22,380 nt of DNA, taken from NCBI GenBank assembly GCA_003427395.1, contig BFEA01000080.1, positions 514,975 through 537,354 of the forward strand. Direction: 5' to 3'. The notes beneath the pieces are model-generated. The model was not told where the DNA came from. It made no database searches and was given only the letters and a program-made list of their open reading frames with translations. Position numbers and translations under genes: made by a program. This DNA comes from Chara braunii (taxonomy: Eukaryota; Streptophyta; Charophyceae; Charales; Characeae). Positions 9,557 through 17,844 of the stretch are shown piece by piece (the stretch's first letter is position 1; every line of letters starts with the position of its first letter).

Positions 9557-10610
9557 GGGTGTATTTCATATAGGTGTGACCATCAAACGAGGCCCAGATA
9601 AAGGTATAACTTTTCCAATAAGTAAGTAGACCATTGTGTTTGAGGTGATTATGATAGTAGTCCCTGATTTCTCTCAACCCTCCTCTAATTATGACATCGC
9701 CTTCAGCCTCTTTGTTTGTGATTCTTTTGTCTTACCCCTTCCTCCCTCTAATTTATCCTCTCCTTTCCTCTCTTTGAGTCATCTTCATTGCAACCTTGTG
9801 GATCCTTCCTATGAGAAGTCCTAGAGTATTTCCTCTCTTGTGTAGATTCATATACCACCTTATCCATGGGTTGCTCATTTTGAAAGGGATGGGGCAGACA
9901 ATACCATTAGGAGTAGGACCTCTAGTGGCGGGTACCGCTTTGAGAGCATAGTACCCGTTCCTAGTGGGGCTACTTTCGGTAGTCGTGCGATATAGGACCC
10001 ACCTTGAACGTCTCCAACTTGTTGAACGTTCAAAACACAAGAGAAAGAATAATACTACAACTTTTGAAAACGGTGTCTATAGCGGAGCGTATGGGTGTCG
10101 GCCTAGAGAGCGTGATACGAGGTTGGTAGAACTATACTAAAATATATTATGAATTTCAAACTAATTGATTGATGCTTCAACTGGTAGGTTCTACGTGGTG
10201 AGAGACATGATGGTTCGTGACTCGTAGGGGGATTGGGGTATTGGGCATAGGTATGACCATTTGATAAGGGGGTAGGCAGAGGAGCAACATCATTTTTGAG
10301 TAAGTAGTGTGTACTTACTCATGAATGTCTGATTCATCTCGACCCTCTTCTAAATAGGGCATCACTTTATACTATTTTAGTCTCACATCTTCTTAACTCT
10401 CATATTCTTTATTATCTATCCTTTGCCTCCTTCTCATCACTCATGTCTTCTCTTATCTTATAGCGTTCCTGGTCAACATTTCCTCTAGTATATGAAATGA
10501 CTTTCCTCCTCCCATTTTGTGTAAATACCAGTATATTAGGTAAGATGTGAACAATTTAAAATATTTATTTTCATTTGTTCTACCATTTTTTTTTTACGAT
10601 CCTATAGTCT
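9557..10610. repeat. Gene-free stretch containing the two diverged long copies of the 9.5-kb repeat
   Basis: Apart from the paired diverged repeat (about 9521-9720 and 10195-10400), with pyrimidine-rich tails, no gene is recognised. Open frames at 9636-9824 (+) and 9753-10040 (-) have no recognisable domain and overlap one another. Confidence 0.5.
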
Positions 10611-10814
10611 GTATTTTGGCCTTAGTAGTCCGCTCTAACACTTTGTTATAACTAACCAGCTCAATCCTAAACAGATAAGATCAACCAACTTATTTATTTT
10701 TTTTGTTGCATGTGTTTTGACCCTTAGTAGTCCGCTCTAACACTTTGTTATAGCTAACCAGCTCAATCCTACACAGATAATATCAACCAGCTTATTTTTT
10801 TTTTTTGTTGCATG
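10611..10814. repeat. Two-copy tandem duplication, period 102 bp
   Basis: 'cttagtagtccgct' recurs at 10621 and 10723, and 'gttgcatg' at 10705 and 10807, both 102 bases apart. The copies differ at a handful of bases and in the length of their T-run. No coding potential. Confidence 0.92.
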
Positions 10815-10904
10815 GGTACCTTCTTATTTTCCAGACACTAAATTATCCATTGATATCTTTGGCTAACATTTTTCATATTTTCATACATTTGGTGCTTTGA
10901 ATTT

Positions 10905-11553
10905 CGCTTGTACGCTTCCATTTGGTCGGGTACATCATGATAGTTTTTTACTATATGACGGTCAGGTGGAACAATACCTCATATGTGTATTACACTAGGT
11001 TTGTTTAAGATGACAATCAATCATTTAGGGAGAATACACTTTAGTGTATGTTGTGGTTTTCGTTCTGCTTCCACACTTTTTTTTGTTGACGTTAATTATT
11101 TCATGTTATTTGCTCGAGGCATGTCTATTTCTGTTTATCTAAGAGTTCTACTTGATTGCATGCTTCCCTTCCACACTCTATCAGAGTCATTCAATCATAC
11201 TCTTCCATCTGGTCGGATACATAATTTTCTATTGTATGTCAGTCAAATGAACAATACCATGCATAGTTTTTTATTGTATGTTAGTCAAATGGAACGATGC
11301 CTCCTCAGTGTATTATATTAGGTCTGCTTAAGAGGATAGTGAACCATTTAGTGAGTATACACTTCAATGTTTGTTGTGACTCTTATTGTGCATCTTCACT
11401 TATTGTCTTTGACTTTGGTCATGTCATGTCCTTTACTCGAGCTAAACTTATTTGTGGTTATTTATGATTTCCACTTGATTGTATGCTTGCTCGCCACATT
11501 ATATTGGAGGGATTTGATTATCGTCCTTTGTGTTCTTCATTGAGGGGTTTTAT
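10905..11553. repeat. Two-copy diverged tandem duplication, period about 324 bp
   Basis: 'tgtattacactaggt' (10985) and 'tgtattatattaggt' (11309) are 324 bases apart. 'cttgattgcatgctt' (11151) and 'cttgattgtatgctt' (11474) are 323 apart. Many intermediate words match in order. A smaller internal duplication ('ttattgtatgtcagtcaaatg' near 11230 and again near 11271, about 40 bp) accounts for the local offset. The open frame at 10983-11321 spans the repeat junction and is not conserved between copies. Confidence 0.85.
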
Positions 11554-11742
11554 TTTGACGGCGAGTTTGTTCCATCTCAGTCTCGATCTTGTTGGAATGT
11601 GATTATCATGTCATTTTGGTGCTCCGAAAATGTTATCATTTTTTGTTCTGCTTCTTTGGGGGATTCATTTTTATTGGTGGTCCGGTACTTCATGCGCCAT
11701 CATCAATGCTTCATTTCACGACTCGGTCAACCTAACTCGAAA
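11554..11742. other. Gene-free spacer before the 12-bp array
   Basis: Nothing recognised; open frames here run into the repeat array and lack conserved features. Confidence 0.5.
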
Positions 11743-11870
11743 CCAAGCTTGCAACGCATGCTTACAACCTAGCTCACAACCAGACTTACAACCAAACTTT
11801 CAACCAAATCTGCAATCAAGCTTGCAACCAAGCCCATTACCTAACCTATAGCCAAACCCATAGCCAACCC
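11743..11870. repeat. 12-bp minisatellite, about 10-11 units
   Basis: Units follow the consensus 'CAAACTTACAAC' with drift (for example 'caagcttgcaac', 'cagacttacaac', 'caaactttcaac'). Because the period is a multiple of three, one frame reads as a Gln-Pro-x-Leu repeat. That frame has no supported start, so it is best regarded as DNA repeat. Confidence 0.88.
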
Positions 11871-12590
11871 TAGTAGTTTGCAGGTAACTATTTAAGATTA
11901 TGCTCTAATCTTATCGCGTGTCCCCGCCTCTTGCCCCCTACAGCCACCCCACCCTCCACTTTTATCACTATGTGCTTATGTTGTGCCTCTAGTGCTACTA
12001 GTAGCATCGTGTCTAAAGTGTATTTTGTTTTTTTGTTGTAATAAAACTTTTTTTATTTCATGGGTCGGGTGTTTCGTTGCCGTGAAATGAGGTGTGAACC
12101 TGCACTAACAGTCTATAGAGTTTTCTGTCTGGTGTGGATTAGTGAAAGTCCGCTTTGATTTTCGTTGCATGTACCTTGAAGGCAGTGGTTCCTTCTCACC
12201 TCAAGGTATCAATTGTTGTGTAGTCGTTGATGATTAACCATAAACGGGTTAAGGTGGTTTGTCACTTTCAGTATCATCAGTACGGGACTCTTCGGGTTGT
12301 AGAGGGTTCAGTCTCTCAGTAAGTCAATGAAACTCAAATGAAACAATCTGTCACAACCGCACATATGGTTATCCAGGGGTGTTATTTTTGGCGAATTTTG
12401 TAAAAAAACAATCACATTGTGCTGATTTTTTGCTTTTTTTCTTATTTTTCGTTTTGTGTGATATATATGTACTTTAGCGTATGTCATGTGTCCAAATTTG
12501 ATATATTTGGATCAATAATGAAAAAGTTGGTATTCGTTGAATTCGTTGGACACTTTATTGTAACTCGAACAGTGTTTTTGTGTTAGGGTT
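11871..12590. other. Gene-free stretch
   Basis: No gene recognised. An 'aataaaac' word near 12040 looks like a polyadenylation signal, but nothing upstream looks like a gene. Confidence 0.5.
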
Positions 12591-12960
12591 TTTTAATGGT
12601 TTTTTTTTCCGTTTTTTTTTGCCTGTTTTTTTTTTCTATATTGGCGTGTTTTTTTAATTTTCAATGAATTTCATATCGAGATTGTCGGCAAAAATGACAA
12701 ATATTTGGCCCCTTGTTTACCATCTCTCTTCATCTACTGTCCTTTTCTCCCTCTAATACGAAAAAAATTGATCAATGAAGGAGAAAAAAAAATAAAAATA
12801 AAATATAAAAGTAATTTTCTAACTCAAATAGTATGCGGATGAAATGAATATTGAAAACATACTTGTAAATATTTAGTAAACAAGGTCTTGTATCAAAGGT
12901 CATCAAAATTTCAGCAACCTAAACTTGGTTTATTTGGTTGAGAAAATAAAAAGTTATTAG
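12591..12960. other. Low-complexity T-rich then A-rich DNA
   Basis: Long T runs at 12600-12660 and A runs at 12783-12810. No gene seen. Confidence 0.6.
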
Positions 12961-12964
12961 TAAA

Positions 12965-13210
12965 AATCTAGGTTACCAGAATGGTCCGGGGTCACTTGCG
13001 CGGCCAAGCCAAAAATATTAAAAAAAATAATAATAAAAATAAATTATTTTAAAATGTTATTTTATATTTTAAATTTGGCAAAGAATTTCGATGTGACCTT
13101 GCGGCAAACGTTGTTCAACTTATTTTTCTACATAACATAGTATTTTTTTGGGACTCGAACTAACGCTTGTAGGGTGGCGAGCCCGCATCCCACCCTACGG
13201 GAATGAGCGC
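12965..13210. repeat. Dispersed repeat family, copy A, ending in a hairpin
   Basis: Three blocks match copy B at 20188-20420 in order: 'taccaga-t--ccggggtc-acttg' (12973), 'gaatttcgatg' to 'tatttttct-cataacat' (13083-13140), and 'gggac' to 'gcttg' (13150-13168). The AT-rich spacer differs in length. After the third block, 13169-13177 'gtagggtgg' pairs perfectly with 13190-13198 'ccaccctac' across a 12-base loop. No coding capacity, so this is a non-autonomous element of unknown class. Confidence 0.72.
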
Positions 13211-13248
13211 AGGTTGCGTCAGAGATCGGCGCTTGTGTAATTGAGCGA
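13151..13248 (-). promoter_or_regulatory. tRNA-like box A and box B on the - strand
   Basis: Read on the - strand, 13248-13238 gives 'tcgctcaatta' (close to a tRNA box A) and 13161-13151 gives 'agttcgagtcc' (a good box B), about 77 bases apart. This is longer than in a normal tRNA, and the T-stem does not pair. At best it is a degenerate tRNA-derived head. Confidence 0.3.
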
Positions 13249-13512
13249 TGAAGACCTATCAGGCCACTAATTGACCGTCTGCGTGAGGGTTTAGCTTTTC
13301 ATAATGAAGAGTTGCTCTTGTCCAATGTGGAACAGAAGCTAGCCCAGTAGGATTCAACGCACGACTTACAACTAGCAGATGCTGGGATCGAAAGCAATGG
13401 CGCCATACTGGCGCTAGATCCTTTTGCATGAGCTGCTGTAGGGCTCAGGCGATTAGGCGCAGCCAATTTCGGCCGCACAATCGTCAAGATCATGCGGCAA
13501 AAAATTCTCTGC
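13249..13512 (+). pseudogene. Possible decayed coding stretch, unknown
   Basis: One frame from 13252 reads plausibly protein-like ('IDRLREGLAFHNEELL', 'LADAGIESNGAILALDP', 'GAANFGRTIVKIM'), broken only by TAG near 13348 and TGA near 13429. Both could be C-to-T changes. I do not recognise a family. The local GC-rich composition makes a chance open frame possible. The opposite-strand frame at 13299-13664 looks like a shadow. Confidence 0.2.
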
Positions 13513-13519
13513 GCAGAGA
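13506..13519. repeat. 14-bp perfect palindrome at the U6 5' junction
   Basis: 'tctctgcgcagaga' spans the point where U6 homology begins, so the truncation edge is self-complementary. Confidence 0.8.
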
Positions 13520-13562
13520 TTAGCATGGCCCCTGCGCAAGGATGACACGCATAAACCGATAA
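13515..13562 (+). pseudogene. U6: 5'-truncated U6 snRNA copy
   Basis: From 13518, 34 bases match the U6 spliceosomal RNA core, including 'gattagcatggcccc' and 'aaggatgacacgca': the invariant AGC region, the internal stem-loop and the following segment. The match then continues with two mismatches ('taaaccgat'). Just upstream, the ACAGAGA box region is represented by 'cagaga' with three bases missing. The first roughly 45 bases of U6, including the 5' stem-loop, are absent, and there is no U6-type promoter. An A-rich tail follows (13561-13600). This is a retropseudogene or captured fragment, not an active gene. Confidence 0.88.
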
Positions 13563-13600
13563 AAAAAAGAATAATAAATAGATAAATCTAAATAAACTAA

Positions 13601-13616
13601 AGCGCCAGATGGCGCT
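13601..13616. repeat. Short hairpin 'agcgcca-ga-tggcgct'
   Basis: Perfect 7-bp arms with a 2-base loop directly after the A-rich tail of the U6 copy. Related 'tggcgcca' and 'tggcgct' words occur at about 13398-13415. Confidence 0.75.
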
Positions 13617-13660
13617 CAACGAAGTGGCTGGAGACTTACAGTCTACAGAGAGGATAACTG

Positions 13661-13856
13661 GCACCCGTTTAAAACGGGCAGCCGTTTTGTTGTTTGAGGT
13701 AAGTTGGGTTTTTCCTTTTTTTTATTTTTTTTGTTAGTTTTTATACTTTTTAAAATTTTTTCCTTTAGATTTCTCTTAGATTTTCTTTGAGTTTGTTTTT
13801 GTTTCTCGTTTCCACGAGCTTCTGAAAGTTCCCGTTCATCGAAAACGAACGGGTGC
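13661..13856. mobile_element. Candidate 196-bp MITE-like element
   Basis: Ends are a perfect 9-bp inverted repeat: 'gcacccgtt' (13661-13669) and 'aacgggtgc' (13848-13856). Each end also forms its own small hairpin: 'cccgttt-a-aaacggg' at 13664-13678 and 'cccgttc...gaacggg' at 13831-13853. The interior is T-rich with no coding capacity. No clear target duplication is seen, so the assignment rests on the matched ends alone. Confidence 0.45.
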
Positions 13857-14105
13857 ATCTTTTTTTTCCTTTGTTTTTTAATTATTTTAGTTGTTTTTCC
13901 TTTCCCTCTCGTTTAGAGAAAGGAAACAAGCGCCATTGCTGGAGCAACGGGCGTCAACTCAGAGGGGGGTGGAAGAAATGCAAGGGGGAGGAAACCAAAA
14001 GCCACAATCATGAACGTGGCCGCGACGGTGCTTCAAGTACAGGCTAAACTGGCATGAATATGACTATTCAAGCCAAGCCTATAACTTGAAGGGACAGGGG
14101 GGAAA
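13857..14105. other. Gene-free spacer
   Basis: T-rich then purine-rich; nothing recognised. Mitochondrial-like sequence may begin somewhere before 14106. Confidence 0.4.
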
Positions 14106-14288
14106 ATGGTTATGTACAGCCACTTTTCTAAGGCCGGTGAATTTTCACAAAAATTACAAGTGATGAAAAAGTTATCTATTTTTTATGGTAATCTGCCTGT
14201 TCAAAAAATAGCAAAAAAAACGTATACTTATTTAGACATTGAATTAAAGGCAACCAACCGTCAGGTCAGGCGGCCAATAAGACACTAA
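14106..14288 (+). pseudogene. rps4: Fragment resembling mitochondrial ribosomal protein S4 (probable NUMT)
   Basis: Residues about 13-35 of this frame read 'EFSQKLQVMKKLSIFYGNLP', which resembles the plant mitochondrial S4 block with the core KLSxFYGxLPI. S4 is a small-subunit ribosomal protein. The codons there are A/T-rich, like organelle genes and unlike the flanks. Similarity appears to run through 'KKTYTYLDIE' to about 14250. After this the frame continues 15 more codons with no S4 likeness into a C-rich stretch, marking a junction. The rest of S4 is missing, so this would be a non-functional nuclear insertion of mitochondrial DNA. The call rests on remembered motif similarity, not an alignment. 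Confidence 0.5.
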
Positions 14289-14392
14289 CCCCACCCCCGC
14301 GCCCGGGGGGACACGCGTGGATGAGCGCATACATAAATAAAATAAGCTGCTTGTTTTGTTGTGGCGGCTTCGTTGACTCTTTTGGGTGAGTT
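14289..14392. other. Spacer between rps4-like and tRNA-like fragments
   Basis: A C/G-rich block (14290-14330) followed by mixed sequence; possibly part of the same insertion. Confidence 0.35.
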
Positions 14393-14444
14393 GCATTCTT
14401 AGCTCAGCTGGATAGAGCGTACCTGCACTTGATAAAGTGTCGGG
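14393..14444 (+). pseudogene. tRNA 5' half (bacterial/organellar style), truncated
   Basis: 'gcattctt' is followed by 'agctcagctggatagagc', a standard D-arm with intact box A, then an anticodon-arm-like 'gcact-tgataa-agtgt'. A GAU (Ile) anticodon could be read in 'ttgataa', but the loop is one base short. No variable loop, T-arm (box B) or acceptor 3' strand follows; sequence passes straight into 'gggtatatg' and an A/G-rich tract. It is a half tRNA, either a retroposed head or part of an organelle insertion. Confidence 0.65.
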
Positions 14445-14469
14445 TATATGAAAAAAAGAAAAAAAGAAA

Positions 14470-14495
14470 GGAGGCAGTTGAGGGTAACTGCCTCC
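14470..14495. repeat. Perfect 10-bp hairpin after the A/G-rich tract
   Basis: 'ggaggcagtt' (14470-14479) pairs with 'aactgcctcc' (14486-14495) around the loop 'gagggt'. A stable stem at the edge of the tRNA-like insert. Confidence 0.85.
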
Positions 14496-14833
14496 CTAAG
14501 TGTGTGGCTGAGATGCGACAGCCTCATACCCTTGATCTTGATCGGATCAGTGGCCCCTGGCAAGTGACGAATTTTGTCTGGGGGCTGTTGAGGCAGCCAA
14601 ACACTTCCCAGCCACTACAAAAGAGGCAGCTGCCACACAAAGCCCTCACTCTGCCAGTGTGTAACAACACACTTGAGTGCTGAGATGAGGTGTTGAGGAG
14701 TTGTTGAGGGAGCTAGAGGACTGCTGCTGGAGGAGACTGGAGGTCTGCAGGAGAGTACAAGGAGGAGGAAGGCAACCATAGCTGAGGCTGGGGAATTCTG
14801 CTCCACCCTCTGGCCAGGCTTCTCCTTGAGGAA
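14496..14833. other. LTR-like stretch, no gene
   Basis: The word order 'ccagccactacaaaagaggcagctgcca' to 'ctcac', followed by repeated 'ctggagga', resembles the retrotransposon tail around 6470-6600 ('ggccagcactataaggaaagctgcca' to 'ctcatt', then 'gctggaggag'). This may be a fragment of a related LTR around its TATA region. Short frames on both strands show nothing recognisable. Confidence 0.3.
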
Positions 14834-15412
14834 GGGAAGTACTGCTGGACTTGCGGCGCGACGGCACTTGATTTTTCTTTTGGCGGGGAAGTGTTGTCAG
14901 ACTTGTGGCACGGCGACACTTGATTTTTCTTTTGGCGGGGAAGTGTTGCCGGACTTGAGGCGCAGTGGCACTTAATTTTTCTTTTGGCAGGGAAGTGCTG
15001 CCGAACTTGCGACGCGGCAAAATTGATTTTTTTTTTTTTGGCAGGGAAATGCTATCGGATTTGTGGCGCGGCGGCAATTGATTTTTCTTTTGGCAGGGAA
15101 GTGTTGTCAGACTTCCGGCAGGGCGGCACTTGATTTTTCCTTTGCCAGGGAAGTGTTGTCGGACTTGCGGCATGACGAAACTTGATTTTTCTTTTGGCAG
15201 GGAAGTGTTGCCGGATTTGCGGTGCGGCAACACTTGATTTTTCTTTTGGCAGGGAAGTGTTGCCGAACTTGCGGAACTGCGGCACTTGATTTTTTATTTT
15301 TTTTTGTAGGGAAGTGTTGTCGGATATGCGATGTGGCGGCACTTAATTTTTCTTTTGGCGGGGAAGTGCTGTCGGATTTGTGGCACGGCAGCGGCAGAGT
15401 TTTTTTTTCTGC
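14834..15412. repeat. 52-bp minisatellite, 11 units
   Basis: Units start ('gggaagt') at 14834, 14886, 14938, 14990, 15044, 15096, 15148, 15200, 15252, 15309 and 15361. Most spacings are exactly 52; two are longer because T-runs expanded (near 15027 and 15290). Each unit holds a GC-rich part ('ggacttgcggcgcggcggc'-like) and a T-rich part ('cttgatttttcttttggca'). The last unit decays after about 15400. Period 52 is not a multiple of three, so long - strand frames across it (for example 14646-15233) merely rotate through three readings of the repeat. Confidence 0.95.
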
Positions 15413-17129
15413 GGTGCGGCGTTTGTTTTGTTCGATGAGGTTGTGCTACTAAAGTTGGAGTGTGCGGCGGTGACAACGTGACGTGGTCGCAGTTAGCGCG
15501 CGCGGCACTACGGAATATGCGTAAGGAGCGAGCGTTGGGGGTTGGGAGTGCCTCGGCTCTTGCGTCAATGGTACCGGACCACTTAGGACTGACTAGGACC
15601 AGTTGGGACCGGCGCGGGGCGTATGAGGTCACAGCGTCAGTCTCGGGACTGGTTGGGTTTAGTGGGACTCGTTTTTTTTTTAGGATTGCGGCGTGAAGTT
15701 ATTATGGTCAAATGTCTTTTGCCAAGGTGGTTGGTGGCGTAGTGCCATCTGGGACCTCTTGGGACCGGTTGGGACAGACGTGGGACTAGTTGGGCCTGGC
15801 GTGGTGCCGTGATTTTCATAAGGTATGTGGCTCGCCATCATACATTTGAGCTTACCGCGGGTGAGACGTGCAAGCGCGAGGCAGTTGACTGAGATTTACC
15901 TTTGTGGTTGCGATTTACTGATTGATTTTCTTGAGTGAACCAAAACACTTTTCTGTTTCCACATCACTCAAGGTCAGTTGATTGACTCGGATTCTTTTTC
16001 ACACCTGTGTGAACCCACATTTTGCTTGGCCCCGTTGTTTTGAATGTTCAAAAGAAAAGGTTGAGTAAAACGTTTGTGCTCGTGCATGTGAAAAGTCGGA
16101 TCTGACGGAAGTATGGGTTGCTGGATTTCCTGGACCTGTGGTTGTTTTTGTGTGTGCAGGTAGGTAGAACGATGCTTGCAAATGAGATTAATTATGCCTA
16201 ATTATGAAAAGGGAAAATGATTGTCTTCCTTTTACTTCTCACCTGCCTGGATGCCAAAAATGATTCGTTGTTTTGAAAAACGTTAATTATGTGTGTACCG
16301 TAGAATGAATTCGATTGAAATATGGCAGATACAGTCAAATGAACTTAGTTTTTCCCAAGGATTGACCCTTTTTATCCCGAATGACCTTATCTACCTGTAT
16401 CTGTCCAAATGATGCTCATTCTCTATCACCTCTGACTTTTTTTCGTCTAAATTACCTTAGGCAAGGGAGGATGAGAACGACAAAAAAATAATTGCGGTGA
16501 ACACGTTCTCTCTTTCAAGGAAGCATCTGGGGCGGGGGTTCGTTGTTTTAGGAGGTGGCCCTATTATCGACCTAGAGTGGACTGTTTCCAAGGGGGGGGT
16601 ACTTTGCCGATGCGGTGGAGACGGCCCGACTTTTCAGATCCGAATCTTGTGCTCGGGTGAGGAGGAGGAGTACCCCAGACCACTTCCTAGAGAGAGAGGC
16701 ATGCAACACTTCAAGCAATGCACCTAATCAAGAATCATCCGCAAAGTAGTCTGTCATCCAAGAAGATTGAGAATTTATAGAGACATGTGTGTGCGTACCT
16801 AATTTTAGGTCGGCGGTACGATGGAATGAATGACTTTGGCAGTACATATCATCAAGTCAAAATTGCGGCAGTACGACTACCTTGTCGGCTGCATTGATGT
16901 TATTATCGAAGCGAACTTCCAGTTGACAGCTCAGTATGATGTTTTGTTTCATCGATTCCGACCCGGGGTGGTCGGATTTTATTTTGGTCTTGTGTTTGTT
17001 GGATGTACCATATGATGATTTGGATGTTTTCAGTTGTCATTTTAAATTGGATATATATTCTATGGACTACGGCTGATTCATTTTGATGTAATTATGCGTG
17101 CTTGTTATAACCTTTTTTTTTTACTGGTG
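15413..17129. other. Gene-free stretch
   Basis: No gene recognised. A short decanucleotide array of 'GGGAC' at 15751, 15761, 15771 and 15782 (then GGGCC at 15792) is present, with more scattered GGGAC words from 15605. The frames at 15460-15696, 16497-16727 and 16830-17015 have no known domain and no ordered neighbours. Confidence 0.5.
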
Positions 17130-17660
17130 TCGAAAGGGACTAGGATTGAGTTGGGGGGTTCACGCTTAGTTGAGATCATCCTAGTCGACCGGCGTGCGCT
17201 TCGTACTTAGGAGATCAACGCCCTAATGGACGACGACATTCAGGTTCAATAGGAGTTTTAACCACACGTACCTATACTACAGCTAGCAAGCAAACGCCCT
17301 CGGCTGACCTACCTATGCAACTGCATGTAAAAGTTTTCTCACGTGGGTCAGTAGCTCGGTAGTGATACGCCCTTAAGGGTGGTGACAACCCCTTAGGGAA
17401 GCAAGTTGTGCCCCGCAGGAACCTATCATATCGTAGGAGAGCGCGGGATGTACAGTTGGCGCACCTGGCTAGAGCGGCGAAGGGACTACGCAACCTCGCC
17501 CGTCTCGACGGTTCGCAGTGTTAATTATGCATCGTCCCCGAGTTGTCTCTTTGTTTAATTTTTGTTTAACTCCTGTGTGACACGGTCGGGAGGGCTCTCG
17601 CCCTTTTGCAAGAAAAGGCGGGGGCCGATGCGCTGGACACCGGGCGACCCGGCTAGTAGA
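17130..17660. other. GC-rich block of unknown origin
   Basis: Clearly richer in G+C than both flanks. It carries short hairpins ('cccttaaggg' near 17371, 'ccgggcgacccgg' at 17640-17652). Probably an old mobile element body; no protein is recognised on either strand. Confidence 0.45.
17457..17520 (+). promoter_or_regulatory. Possible degenerate tRNA-like pol III promoter (box A and box B)
   Basis: 'tggcgcacctgg' (17457-17468) matches a tRNA box A at 11 of 12 positions. 'ggttcgcagtg' (17510-17520) keeps the GGTTCG core of box B, 41 bases away, a normal tRNA spacing. The D- and T-stems no longer pair. A second box A-like 'tagctcggtag' lies near 17351. A relic SINE head is possible. Confidence 0.3.
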
Positions 17661-17844
17661 GTGTGAGGGAAAATAATTTTTTATGTGTATTTTTGTTCTA
17701 GTTTGAGATTAATTAGGTCTGCAGATAGGATCTCGTTTATGGCAGTTTGGCCTGCTGCCGCCAAGAGTGTGCTCAAAACCTAACTACCTTGGGATTCATT
17801 CAGGGGGATATTCTGGTTCTTTTGCCTTTATCATTAAAAACATA
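17661..17844. other. Gene-free spacer
   Basis: AT-rich; nothing recognised. Confidence 0.4.

Noticed and set aside
13151-13248. A complete tRNA gene on the minus strand
   Set aside because: Box A and B words exist, but spacing is too long and acceptor, anticodon and T stems do not pair; kept only as a weak relic.
14646-15342. Long minus-strand open frames (up to 195 codons) across the minisatellite
   Set aside because: They are produced by the 52-bp repeat, which has no in-frame stops in some phases. The period is not a multiple of three, so the protein would cycle through three unrelated readings. No start context or domain.
14834-15412. CRISPR array
   Set aside because: Units are contiguous 52-bp repeats without unique spacers, and the context is eukaryotic.
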